DNA of 64,000 nucleotides from Acidobacteriota bacterium (GTDB lineage Bacteria; Acidobacteriota; Vicinamibacteria; Vicinamibacterales; Fen-181): positions 37,797 to 101,796 of the forward strand of contig JADGOB010000001.1 of NCBI GenBank assembly GCA_017883185.1, in the 5' to 3' direction. The translations under genes and the position numbers were made by a program. The notes under the pieces are model-generated. The model made no database searches. It worked only from the letters and a program-made list of their open reading frames with translations, and was not told the DNA's origin. Position 1 is the stretch's first letter. Each line of letters opens with the position of its first letter. Shown one piece after another: positions 9,737 to 18,243 of the stretch.

Positions 9737-12700
9737 ATGCCCGCTATCCGGTTTTTCCGACTCGTCGTCCTCGTGATTGCGCTGTGCGCCGTGGGCCTGT
9801 CCGCCGCCGCGCAATCCTCATCCTTGAAAACGTGGTACCTCGCCGAGGGCACGACCTACGGGCCGTTCGACGAGTTCGTCCTGATTGCCAACCCGAACGA
9901 GACGCCAGTGGCCGCCAGGGTCACGCTGCTCCGCCCGCCGATCACCGTGGGTGGCGTTCTCACGCCGCAGCAAGCCATCGTCCATACCTACCAGTTGCTG
10001 GCCACCAGCCGGAAGACACTCTGGATTACGCAGGACATTCCCGAACTGGTCGGCGTCGGCACCAACGTCTCGGTGGTCGTCGAGTGCCTGGAACAGGACG
10101 GCACGACGGCGTGCACGGGCGACAAGGGCCTCGTGGTCGAGCGATCGATGTACTGGCCGCGCTCGGGGAACGGGTCGGTGGCGACGTGGCAGGCCGGACA
10201 CAATTCGATGGGACTCACGGCGCCGGCCACGAAGTGGTACCTGGCCGAAGGCGCCACGTCGATCTTCGACGAGTACATCCTCCTGGCGAACCCGTCGAAG
10301 ACCGACACGGCCCAGGTGAGCCTGACGTTCCAGGGCCAGGGCGCGAACCGGGTGACGAAGACCCTGATCCGCACGCTTCTGCCAGAAACCCGGGAGAACG
10401 TGGTGCCGCGAGGGCTGCTGGAGCTCCCCGAAGCGCTGCGCTATGCCTCGTTTTCCGTCGAGATCGACTCCGACCGCCCGATCCTCGCCGAGCGTTCTAT
10501 GTACTGGCCGACGGTCGCAGCCGGGCTGGGAATCTGGCGGGGCGGCCACGAGAGCGCCGCCATTCCGGCCGCAGAGCTCGACTGGAACTTCGCGGAAGGA
10601 TTCACGGGCAAGCACGCAAGCCAGCAGTTCGAAACATACCTGCTCATCGACAACCCCGACCCTGCGCAGCCCGCCCACGTCGAGATTACCTACTACCTGG
10701 ACCCGACACTGGCCCCGATCGTTGAACCGGATGTGACCATTGACCCGCAGGCGCGGTTCACGCGCTGGGTGAACTCCGTACCCGGGCTGGCGGGCAAGTC
10801 GTTTGGAATCCGCGTTCACAGCCTCAACAATGTCCGGGTCGTGGCCGAGCGCGCGGTGTATTGGGGTATGCAGCCGGCGGACCCGCTGCAGTGGTCCGCC
10901 TCGAACTGGGTCGAAGGCCACGACAGCCCGGGCGTGCCGGTCGAATCCACGAAGTGGGGGTTCGCCGAGGGCACCGCCGAGAATGGGTTCTACACGTACT
11001 TCCTTCTCCGGAACTCAACGGACGTCGATACGAACGTGAAGTTCACGTTCATGTTGGAAGACGGAAAGGGCGCCACCGGCACCTATCTCCTGAAAGCGAA
11101 TTCACGCTACACCGTCGCGCTCGACCAGTTTCCCTCAGCGATCTGGGGCAAGCGGTTTGCTGCCTTTCTCGAGTCGGTTTCCGTCAGCGGGAACCCGGTG
11201 TCGTTCGTCGCTGAGCGGGCCGTCTACTGGGGAACGGACGCCAACTGGCTGGGCGGCCACGCGAGTGCGGGTATTCCCTGGCCGGACACCGCGGTGATCG
11301 GCACGCCTGGCCCGCCAGCCAGCGCTCCCGCGCCGACCGTCTCGTCCATCACTCCGGTCCGGGGACCGATCACGGGCGGCACGAGCGTCACCATTCGCGG
11401 CACCGGCTTTGTCTGGCCGACGGTGACCATCGGGGGCGTAGCGGCGACGAGCGTCGTCACGCCGATCGGTGACACGACCACGATCACCGCCGTCACCGAG
11501 GCGCACCCGGTCGGGCCCGTCGACGTGGTGGTGAGGAACAGCGACGGCCAGACGGCCACCGCGTCCCAAGCGTTCACCTACGGGACGCCGCCCACGATCA
11601 CGAGCGTCAGTCCGACTTCGGGCCAGCCCGGATCCCTGGTGACCGTGTACGGCACCAACCTCGTGCCCGGACCCGGCGGGACGACGGTGCGGGTCGGAGG
11701 GGCGCAGGCAACCTCGATCAACTATGGGTCGGACACCCTGATTCTGATCCAGACGGGCAGCAATGCCACGGGCACCTACGACGTCGTGGTGACGAACCCC
11801 GATGGCCTGCAGGCGACCCTCGTCAACGGCTTCACCTATCTTGAGCCGGCGCCGTCCATCACAAGCGTGACGCCGAACCAGGGGCCGACGGAGGGCAGGA
11901 CTTCGATCACCATCACCGGGACGAACTTCAGAACCGGTGCGATCGTGAGGGTGGGAGGAGTCTCAGCGGCGGTATCCTGGTTCGGTGCCACGCAGATCGT
12001 GGCGACCACCGGCGCCCACGCGGCCGGCACCGTGGACGTGGTCGTCACCAACACCGACGACCTGCAGAGCGCGACGCGGACGGGCGCGTTCATCTATGGC
12101 ACGCTCGCCAAGCTCGCGTTCGGCGACAGCCTCACCGTCGGCCCGGTGTTCGATGAGGTTGCCTGGATCCTCACCCAGTGGGGGTACCAGCCCCACTTCT
12201 CGCCCCCGACCTACCCCTCGCCGTATCCCGCGACGCTGGCGGCGCTGTTGCCGGCGATCGTGGACAACCTGGGAGTTGCGGGTGAGGCCACGCCATCCGG
12301 GCTGTCTCGACTGCCGACCGTCATCGACATCACGTACGATGTCGTGATCATCCTGGAAGGCACTAACGACGCCACTGGCATCTTCAGGACGGACACGGAA
12401 GCCGAACAGCGCGCCAAGGCGGCGGCGATCGCTAGCAATCTGAGTGCCATGGTGGGCCAGGCGAGAGGACAGGGGAAGAAAGTCGTCTTGGCGACGCTGC
12501 CGCCCACCGTGCCCATCCAGGTCGCGGACCCCGATGGTTACACCCGCTACAGGGGCGCCGAACTGTCGGCGATCCTGCTGGTCAACGCCGCGATCAGTCA
12601 GATCTTCGACGCCTATCGAGACGACCCGTACTTCGTCGGCGCAGACGTGTACCGGGCGATGATGGATGCGAGTGGCAACAACCCGGCGTCGCTACTCAGC

Positions 12701-12781
12701 GTGGATGGCCTGCACCCGAAGGCAGAGGGCTATGACGTGATCGCCAACGCGATTCACGCCGCCATCGTCTCAAAGTTCTGA
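9737..12781 (+). CDS. Secreted LAEG-repeat / TIG / SGNH-hydrolase multidomain protein
   Basis: A 1014-residue exported protein. From ATG 9737 it has a good signal peptide (MPAIRFFRLVVLVIALCAVGLSAAA). The track's TTG start overlaps the -10 box. Order: four LAEG repeats (about residues 30-515; WYLAEGTT, WYLAEGAT, WNFAEGFT, WGFAEGTA), each closing with an ER-S/A-MYW or ERAVYW motif. Then three IPT/TIG immunoglobulin-like domains (about 525-790; SSITPVRGPITGG, TSVSPTSGQPGS, TSVTPNQGPTEGR). Last is a C-terminal SGNH/GDSL hydrolase (about 795-1014) with block I FGDSLTVG, block III EGTNDA and block V VDGLHP, supplying the Ser, Asn and Asp/His residues. It may deacetylate or de-esterify an extracellular glycan; the neighbouring polysaccharide genes support this only by context. 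Confidence 0.85.
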   Translation: MPAIRFFRLVVLVIALCAVGLSAAAQSSSLKTWYLAEGTTYGPFDEFVLIANPNETPVAARVTLLRPPITVGGVLTPQQAIVHTYQLLATSRKTLWITQDIPELVGVGTNVSVVVECLEQDGTTACTGDKGLVVERSMYWPRSGNGSVATWQAGHNSMGLTAPATKWYLAEGATSIFDEYILLANPSKTDTAQVSLTFQGQGANRVTKTLIRTLLPETRENVVPRGLLELPEALRYASFSVEIDSDRPILAERSMYWPTVAAGLGIWRGGHESAAIPAAELDWNFAEGFTGKHASQQFETYLLIDNPDPAQPAHVEITYYLDPTLAPIVEPDVTIDPQARFTRWVNSVPGLAGKSFGIRVHSLNNVRVVAERAVYWGMQPADPLQWSASNWVEGHDSPGVPVESTKWGFAEGTAENGFYTYFLLRNSTDVDTNVKFTFMLEDGKGATGTYLLKANSRYTVALDQFPSAIWGKRFAAFLESVSVSGNPVSFVAERAVYWGTDANWLGGHASAGIPWPDTAVIGTPGPPASAPAPTVSSITPVRGPITGGTSVTIRGTGFVWPTVTIGGVAATSVVTPIGDTTTITAVTEAHPVGPVDVVVRNSDGQTATASQAFTYGTPPTITSVSPTSGQPGSLVTVYGTNLVPGPGGTTVRVGGAQATSINYGSDTLILIQTGSNATGTYDVVVTNPDGLQATLVNGFTYLEPAPSITSVTPNQGPTEGRTSITITGTNFRTGAIVRVGGVSAAVSWFGATQIVATTGAHAAGTVDVVVTNTDDLQSATRTGAFIYGTLAKLAFGDSLTVGPVFDEVAWILTQWGYQPHFSPPTYPSPYPATLAALLPAIVDNLGVAGEATPSGLSRLPTVIDITYDVVIILEGTNDATGIFRTDTEAEQRAKAAAIASNLSAMVGQARGQGKKVVLATLPPTVPIQVADPDGYTRYRGAELSAILLVNAAISQIFDAYRDDPYFVGADVYRAMMDASGNNPASLLSVDGLHPKAEGYDVIANAIHAAIVSKF

Positions 12782-12820
12782 ACGCAGTGGGGCAGGCCTT
12801 CAGGCCCGCCAATCAATCGC

Positions 12821-12870
12821 GGGGCTGAAGCCCCGCGCCACAAGATCCGGCCCCGCGCCACAAGATCCGG
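12821..12870. repeat. Hairpin plus exact tandem 20-bp duplication
   Basis: GCGGGGC/GCCCCGC around a TGAA loop (about 12819-12836) forms a strong hairpin. The 20 bp CCCCGCGCCACAAGATCCGG occur twice back to back (12831-12850, 12851-12870). This lies between two convergent genes and could act as a bidirectional terminator or a REP-type element. A similar palindromic GGCAGGCCTTCAGGCCCGCC lies just upstream. Confidence 0.8.
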
Positions 12871-12885
12871 GCGACGCCGACTGCG

Positions 12886-14952
12886 TTAGCGCTGCCCCAG
12901 CCCGGTGAGGATCGGGACGCCGATCTCGATGGCCGGGCCGGGCCGGTCTGCCGCGCCGGGTACGCTCGGCACCACCGACAAACGCACCGCCCGATAACTT
13001 CGGGGTGATCCCGGTCGCGGCAGTACGATGGCGGCACCGTTCCAGTTCGTCCCCTGAACCCGCACCCGGTTCGCCAATTCACCGTCCAGCCGGATTTCAA
13101 CGTTGACCGCTGTGTCCTGGGGTGAAGCCCGCTCCAACCGGATGGGGAGTCTCATCGACGTCGCTTCCGCGGGCACGTAGAACTGCGCGGTGCGATCGGT
13201 CATCCGCCGGAACCGTTCGCCGCGATCGTCCGTGTCCCACGCCGAGAGTCCGATGGCCGCGTTCTTCAGGTTCACCCGGTGAATCGCGTCGCGGCCACGG
13301 ACCGGCACCGATACGATCACGAGCAGGACGAGTATCGCCACCGCCCAGGTAGGGGCGACCGGCTGGTCGCCCGCACGCGCCGCCGCCCCCGCAGGGACGA
13401 CCGGCTGGTCGCCCGTATCCATGGCAGAACCGGCCACCGCAGCCAGCACCAGCCAGAACGCGGTGGCGACCTCAAAGATGAGCAACGGGTGCCCGGTCAG
13501 CCAGGTCAGGATGAACGCCACCAGTCCCGCCGCTCCTCCGGTCGCCGCCGCTGGCAGCCGGCCCGACCGCCATCCCCGCACGACGGCCACGCCGACGATA
13601 CCGATAGTCCACAGGAACGGCACGAATCCGACGACCCCAAGTTCGGCCAGCACTTGGAGGAAGTTGTTGTGCGCGTTCTCGCGCGGAAACGCGACCCGGA
13701 CCGCCGGCGCGAAGTATTCGCCGGACCGGGCGTAGAACGCGCCCACGCCCACGCCGAAGACCGGCTGTGCGGCAATCATCCTCGCCGCACCGCGCGCGAA
13801 CTCGCTGCGGTAGTTGAGCGCTTGCGAGAGCGATCGGCCCGTTTTGTCCGGCAGGTTGAAGCGCCCGGCGACAAACGGCAGCGACAGCATGACGACGAGG
13901 GCGGCGACGAGCGCGCCTCCCCACGCCACTTGTTTCGGGACTCTCGAGACCACCGGCAGCATCACGATCAGAGCCGGGGCGATGGCGGCTAGCGCCGCCC
14001 GCGACCCGGTCAGCCACAGACCGGCTGCCATCAGCGGGACGACGAGCAGCCACAGTAGACCGAGCCAGCGGCCGCCGCGTGATTCCTCTCCCTCCTGGCC
14101 TCCGCGCGACCTCGCCGGGAGGGCCAAGCCGACCGCCAGCAGCAGCGCCATGGCCAGGTAGGACCCTGCCGCGTTGAAATCAGCAAACGCCGCGCTGATA
14201 CGAATCGTCTGCGGGTAATTGAGCAGGGCGGACCAGCCGTCACCGGTCCTGAGCGAGACCGTCACCAGCCGCACGACGCTGTGCGCCGCCACGCCGGCCG
14301 CGCCGCAGGCGGCCATCGCGAGCAGCCGCCGGCCCAGCGCCCGGCTTCGGCCGATTAGCGTCACGGCGGCCGCAAAGAGGCCGAGCCCTTCCAGGAAGAA
14401 CGCCGCGTTGGTCAGGGCGCGGAAGGTGCCGCGATCGCTGAAGAAGTCGGTGCGCAGGAACCTGAACGCGGCGCAGGCGAACGGCCAGGGATAGTCCACC
14501 GCCGGCTGGACGACGAACATCTCGACGATCCCCGAGGCGGCCACCACGACGGCGAGCACCAGCGCCGGACGCCGGAGGGCGCGGACGGAGGTGGTTGGCG
14601 GCGGCCCGGGCCACGCGGCTGACCGCAGAAGCCAGCCCGCGAGACACGCGAGCACAACTGGTTCGCCAAGGCTGAACAGGGTCGTGGAGCCAACGATCGC
14701 GGACAGGGGGCCGGACAGCGGCAGGAGGCCGGCGCACGCGAGGAGCGCCGACGCGGGGAACAGCGCGGCCGCGGCGAACGCGGCGAGGACGATCGCGCGC
14801 GAGGCCGGCACCGTTTCCGCCGCGACGTACGACCAGACGGGAAGCGCCGCCAGGAGCGCCAGCGCCAGCAGGGCGACGGCGCGACCCAAGCGAACCACGA
14901 TGCGCAGAGCCGGCGTGGATGTCATGCGATCGAACGGCTGCGGCGCGGGCAT
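12886..14952 (-). CDS. O-antigen ligase/polymerase family membrane protein
   Basis: A 688-residue protein with about 12-14 transmembrane helices and a soluble C-terminal tail. The Wzy_C/WaaL signature region is seen in GLWLTGSRAALAA, the periplasmic loop with RSEFARGAARMIAAQPVFGVGVGAFY and the PRENAHNNFLQVLAELGVVG block with its conserved His. It should join lipid-linked glycan to an acceptor, or polymerise it, at the periplasmic face. The start is uncertain: the track's 15000 overlaps smpB by 29 nt, whereas ATG 14952 or 14925 do not. The linker before the last helix (about 13350-13415) contains two copies of a 23-nt palindromic repeat read as GDQPV peptides, absent from the family core. Confidence 0.85.
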   Translation of the reverse strand: MPAPQPFDRMTSTPALRIVVRLGRAVALLALALLAALPVWSYVAAETVPASRAIVLAAFAAAALFPASALLACAGLLPLSGPLSAIVGSTTLFSLGEPVVLACLAGWLLRSAAWPGPPPTTSVRALRRPALVLAVVVAASGIVEMFVVQPAVDYPWPFACAAFRFLRTDFFSDRGTFRALTNAAFFLEGLGLFAAAVTLIGRSRALGRRLLAMAACGAAGVAAHSVVRLVTVSLRTGDGWSALLNYPQTIRISAAFADFNAAGSYLAMALLLAVGLALPARSRGGQEGEESRGGRWLGLLWLLVVPLMAAGLWLTGSRAALAAIAPALIVMLPVVSRVPKQVAWGGALVAALVVMLSLPFVAGRFNLPDKTGRSLSQALNYRSEFARGAARMIAAQPVFGVGVGAFYARSGEYFAPAVRVAFPRENAHNNFLQVLAELGVVGFVPFLWTIGIVGVAVVRGWRSGRLPAAATGGAAGLVAFILTWLTGHPLLIFEVATAFWLVLAAVAGSAMDTGDQPVVPAGAAARAGDQPVAPTWAVAILVLLVIVSVPVRGRDAIHRVNLKNAAIGLSAWDTDDRGERFRRMTDRTAQFYVPAEATSMRLPIRLERASPQDTAVNVEIRLDGELANRVRVQGTNWNGAAIVLPRPGSPRSYRAVRLSVVPSVPGAADRPGPAIEIGVPILTGLGQR
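13351..13415. repeat. Two in-frame palindromic repeats inside the O-antigen ligase gene (family C)
   Basis: Copy 1 (13351-13373) and copy 2 (13393-13415) are 23 nt and differ at one base. Each centres on GGGCGACC-ggct-GGTCGCCC, an 8-bp stem with a 4-nt loop (one arm carries A in copy 2). Both are translated, giving two GDQPV peptides. Related palindromes lie at the 3' ends of the genes ending at 39361 and 63002. Confidence 0.8.
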
Positions 14953-14971
14953 CGACACCACGGCGCCGGGG

Positions 14972-15466
14972 CTATCGTTGTCGCTCCTTGACCGCTGCAC
15001 GGGTCTCCCGGTCTGTCTCGCGCCGCTTGATCGTCTCGCGCCGATCGTATTCCTTCTTCCCCTTCGCCAGTCCGATGGCCATCTTGACGAGGCCGTTCCT
15101 GAAGTACAGGCGCAGGGGCACGAGCGTCATGCCGCGCTCGGTGGTCTTGCCCACCAGTTTGCGGATCTCCTGCTTGTGCAGGAGCAGCTTGCGCCGCCGC
15201 AGCGGCTCGTGGTCGGAGTAACCCCGGTGGCTGTAGGGGCTGATGTGGATGTTCATGACGAACACCTCGCCGCCCTCGACCCGGCCGTAACTGTCTCGGA
15301 GGTTCACGCGCCCCTCGCGGATGGCCTTCACCTCGGTGCCGAGCAGCGCCACGCCGGCCTCGAAGGTCTCGAGGATGTGGAAGTCGTGGAACGCCTTCCG
15401 GTTCTCGGCGATGTTCTTCTCGGCCTTCTGGCGATCGGTCTTTTCAGGCATGGCGGTCGCGATCAT
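14972..15466 (-). CDS. smpB: SsrA (tmRNA)-binding protein SmpB
   Basis: SmpB binds the tRNA-like domain of tmRNA and delivers it to stalled ribosomes for trans-translation. The 164-residue protein has the complete oligonucleotide-binding barrel: NRKAFHDFHILETFEAGV, LLGTEVKAIREGRVNLRDSY, FVMNIHISPYSHRGYSDHEPLRRRKLLLH and a basic C-terminal tail, GLAKGKKEYDRRETIK, which threads into the mRNA channel. The ATG at 15466 overlaps the pdxA stop as ATGA, implying translational coupling; MPEKTDRQK at 15451 is an alternative start. Confidence 0.96.
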   Translation of the reverse strand: MIATAMPEKTDRQKAEKNIAENRKAFHDFHILETFEAGVALLGTEVKAIREGRVNLRDSYGRVEGGEVFVMNIHISPYSHRGYSDHEPLRRRKLLLHKQEIRKLVGKTTERGMTLVPLRLYFRNGLVKMAIGLAKGKKEYDRRETIKRRETDRETRAAVKERQR

Positions 15467-16344
15467 CCACGCGGCGAGGCCGCAAGCCTCGCGGCCAGCA
15501 ACACCGCCTCGATCAGGCTGCCGGGGTCGGCCACTCCCTTGCCGGCGATATCGAACGCCGTCCCGTGATCGACCGACGTCCGGATGATGGGGAGGCCAAG
15601 CGTGACGTTGACCGCCTGACCGAAGGCCACCATCTTGATCGGGACCAGCCCCTGGTCATGGTAGCAGGCCACGACCGCATCGAACTCTCCCCGCATGGCG
15701 CGGACAAACAACGTGTCGGCCGGGAACGGCCCGTCCACGAGGATTCCCCCGGCCCGGCACGCCTCCACGGCCGGCCTCAGCACCTCGTCGTCTTCGGTCC
15801 CGATGACGCCGTGCTCGCCCGCGTGCGGGTTCAGGCCCGCGAGTCCCAGCCGCGGCCTCGGGAACCCGAAACGCGGCAGTTCCTGCGCGGTCAGCCGAAT
15901 CACGTCGATGAGGTGTTCGCGCGTCAACAGGCGGGGCACGTCGGCCAGCGCCACGTGCACGGTCGCCAGGACGACCCGCAGTTGCCGCGAGTAGAACATC
16001 ATCGCCACCCGCGGTGCGCCGGTCAGGTGCGCCAGGAGGTCCGTGTGCCCGCGCCATGGCAACCCGGCCAGCGCCCAGGCTTCCTTGTTGATGGGCGCCG
16101 TCGTCACCGCGTCCACGCGCCCCGCGAGCGCATCCTCCACCGCCCGGACCAGCGCGTCGTAGCCGGCCAGGCCGGCCTCTTTCGAGAGCACGCCGGGAAC
16201 GAAGAGCGTCCCGTGAGGCGGCCCATAGACCACCGGGTCACACGCCGCACGGACCTTCGGGTGGCGTATAGCCTGCTCCACCAGCTCGGGGCCGACACCG
16301 GCCGGGTCACCAACGGTGAGCGCGATGCGCGGAAGAAGCGGCAT
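15463..16344 (-). CDS. pdxA: 4-hydroxythreonine-4-phosphate dehydrogenase
   Basis: PdxA oxidises 4-hydroxy-L-threonine phosphate in the DXP-dependent pyridoxal phosphate pathway; the product condenses with DXP via PdxJ. The 293-residue protein is slightly short for the family (about 310-330) but has the key sites. These are the N-terminal LTVGDPAGVGPE, TAPINKEAW, the metal-binding GHTDLLA, NPHAGEHG, FVRAMRGEFDAVVACYHDQGLVPIK (metal ligands) and TSVDHGTAFDIAGKG. It is the middle gene of a tight minus-strand run, 12 nt after ricT and overlapping smpB by 4 nt. Confidence 0.96.
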   Translation of the reverse strand: MPLLPRIALTVGDPAGVGPELVEQAIRHPKVRAACDPVVYGPPHGTLFVPGVLSKEAGLAGYDALVRAVEDALAGRVDAVTTAPINKEAWALAGLPWRGHTDLLAHLTGAPRVAMMFYSRQLRVVLATVHVALADVPRLLTREHLIDVIRLTAQELPRFGFPRPRLGLAGLNPHAGEHGVIGTEDDEVLRPAVEACRAGGILVDGPFPADTLFVRAMRGEFDAVVACYHDQGLVPIKMVAFGQAVNVTLGLPIIRTSVDHGTAFDIAGKGVADPGSLIEAVLLAARLAASPRG

Positions 16345-16356
16345 GGGAATGCGCGG

Positions 16357-17091
16357 CTAGTGCGAGTGGTCGCCGAGGTCGGCCAGCACCTCGTCACGGA
16401 TCTCGGACTTCCGCAGCAGCTTCCCCTCGGGCAGTTCGTAGCGGAGGCAGCACTTCAGGCGGCCGCACAAGCCGGACAGCTTCGACGGGTTCAGGCTCAG
16501 GTCCTGCTGCTTGGCCATCTTGATCGACACGGGCTCGAACGCCTGTAACCAGGCGGTGCAGCAGAGCGGCCGGCCGCAAGAGCCATAGCCGCCGAGCATC
16601 CGCGCCTCGTCGCGCACGCCAATCTGCCGCATCTCGATCCGGCTGCGGTACTCCGCGGCCAGCTCGCGCACCAGTTCACGGAAGTCCACGCGCCCTTCGG
16701 CCGTGAAGTAGAAGACCAGGCGCGAGCCGTCGTACATCTGCTCGACGCGCGTCAACTTCATCGCGAGGCCGCGTTCGCGGATCTTCAACAGCCCGACACG
16801 GAACGCATCGCGCTCGCGCGCCTGCTGCCGCCGGCGAATCGAGATGTCCTCGTCGGTGGCGACGCGGATCAGGCGTGCCGTCCCTTCTGAACGAATGCCG
16901 TCCTTCCCGTTCATCCTGAGCAGGAATCCGGCCACGTGGCCGAAGGAGAGGCCGGCTTCGGTTTCGACGACAAGCGGCGTGCCGGAACGAAGGGGCATCG
17001 GGGCGGCGCCCCGCGGGACGAAGCAGGGGCACGGCCGCCCACTGCAGCACAACTTCACGAGAACGATCGATTCGTCCCGCTGAAGGTCCAT
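16357..17091 (-). CDS. ricT: PSP1/RicT (YaaT) family iron-sulfur regulatory protein
   Basis: A 244-residue PSP1 C-terminal domain protein. In Bacillus, RicT (YaaT) acts with RicA and RicF as an Fe-S complex affecting RNase Y-dependent mRNA processing. The domain contains VETEAGLSFGHVAGF, DISIRRRQQARERDAF, YDGSRLVFYFTAEGRVDFRELV and the cysteine cluster GSCGRPLCC and GLCGRLKCCLRYE that binds the cluster. An early Cys-rich segment (CCSGRPCPC) adds further cysteines. It follows holB by 9 nt, the same holB-yaaT order seen in Firmicutes, which supports the identification. Confidence 0.9.
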   Translation of the reverse strand: MDLQRDESIVLVKLCCSGRPCPCFVPRGAAPMPLRSGTPLVVETEAGLSFGHVAGFLLRMNGKDGIRSEGTARLIRVATDEDISIRRRQQARERDAFRVGLLKIRERGLAMKLTRVEQMYDGSRLVFYFTAEGRVDFRELVRELAAEYRSRIEMRQIGVRDEARMLGGYGSCGRPLCCTAWLQAFEPVSIKMAKQQDLSLNPSKLSGLCGRLKCCLRYELPEGKLLRKSEIRDEVLADLGDHSH

Positions 17092-17100
17092 GTCGTTCGA

Positions 17101-18183
17101 CTACATGTGCACCGAGAGCCATGCGGCCACGACCTTCGGGCTCGCGTTCCGGCGCAGCGCGGAGATCGCCCGATCGGCGGCCGCAAACGCTTGAAGGGCG
17201 CGTTCGCTCCCGAACGCCGCGCCCAGTTCCTCGAGATCCGCGGCCAGGTCGCCGTTCGCCAGCTCCGCGGGATCCCCGCCCTGCGAGACCAGCGCCACGT
17301 CGCGAAGCAGCGAGGCGAGCATCGTGATCCGGGTCGCCAGTTCCTCGCGCTCGCCGGCCGAGGTGGGCTTGCCCGCGGTCAGGCCGGTGGCCGCCTGCAG
17401 CCGCGCCCGTGGCGACGAGGCCTTCGCGGCCGTTCGCAGGGCCGCCAGCGCCGCGGTCCGCGCCTCACGGTACGCCTTGGACCCAGCTTCGAGCGCACGG
17501 CCAGGGCTCCCGTCGGCCACCGCCGCGATCGCATGTGCCTCGTCAGGGTCCATTCCGTGCCGCTCCACCAGGACGCGCGTCACCTCGGCCGCCGACAGGC
17601 GCCCGAACCTCATCCGGGCACAGCGCGACCGGATCGTAGGCAGCAGCGTCTCGGGACGTGCGCTCACCAGAATGAAGACCGACGAAGCCCCCGGCTCTTC
17701 GAGGCTCTTGAGCAGCGCATCCTGCGCATCGGCGTTCAGGCGATCCGCATCGTCGATGATGATCACCCGACGCCGACCCTCAAAGGGTCGATACGCCGCG
17801 GCCGCAACGACCTCGCGCACCGGCTCGATCTTGATCACGCCGGTGTCGGACGCCCCGGGCCTGAGGACGTCCGGATACGTGCCCTTCGCAATCCGCTTGC
17901 ACGCCGCGCACGCGCCGCAGGCATCGAACGGCAGATCCGCCGGCACGGAGGCCGGCGCCACACCGATCGCCGGCGCCACAAGGGTCCCTGTGGCGCAAGC
18001 CTCCGTGCTTGCGCCGACCGGCGACAGGCAGTTCAGCGCCTCCGCGACCGCCTGCGCCACGAGCCTCTTGCCGACACCCTCAGGACCGGTAAACAGGAGG
18101 CTCGGGGGCAGGGATCCGCGAGCGATGGACCGCGAGAGCAGGCCCAGTGGACGCGCGTGGCCGAGCACCTCGGAGAACGGCAT
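17101..18183 (-). CDS. holB: DNA polymerase III delta' subunit (clamp loader)
   Basis: A 360-residue AAA+ clamp-loader protein, close in length to E. coli delta'. It has the N-terminal FSEVLGHARPLGLLSRSI, a Walker A-like LLFTGPEGVGKRLVA, the zinc-ribbon cysteines (NC followed by DACGACAACKR), VREVVAAAAYRPFEGRRRVIIIDDADRLN (Walker B), ALLKSLEEPGASSVFIL and the SRC arginine region TIRSRCARMRF. The start was moved from 18234 to 18183 (MPFSEVLGH). Between the first zinc Cys and the CGACAAC group there are about 35 extra residues rich in Ala/Pro/Val, encoded by palindromic repeats (17951-18015). This looks like an in-frame repeat insertion in a zinc-ribbon loop. Confidence 0.92.
   Translation of the reverse strand: MPFSEVLGHARPLGLLSRSIARGSLPPSLLFTGPEGVGKRLVAQAVAEALNCLSPVGASTEACATGTLVAPAIGVAPASVPADLPFDACGACAACKRIAKGTYPDVLRPGASDTGVIKIEPVREVVAAAAYRPFEGRRRVIIIDDADRLNADAQDALLKSLEEPGASSVFILVSARPETLLPTIRSRCARMRFGRLSAAEVTRVLVERHGMDPDEAHAIAAVADGSPGRALEAGSKAYREARTAALAALRTAAKASSPRARLQAATGLTAGKPTSAGEREELATRITMLASLLRDVALVSQGGDPAELANGDLAADLEELGAAFGSERALQAFAAADRAISALRRNASPKVVAAWLSVHM
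17951..18015. repeat. Palindromic repeat cluster inside holB reading frame
   Basis: GCCGGCGCCACA occurs twice (17951-17962 and 17969-17980). It is followed by the near-palindrome CACAAGGGTCCCTGTG and then GGCGCAAGC (17992-18000) paired perfectly with GCTTGCGCC (18007-18015) around a 6-nt loop. All of it is translated as the extra Ala/Pro/Val segment in the zinc-ribbon region of delta'. Confidence 0.75.
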
Positions 18184-18243
18184 GACGGACGAACCTACTT
18201 CGGAATCCTGTTCTCGTTCAGACGTCGCCCGCACCGCCTGGCC

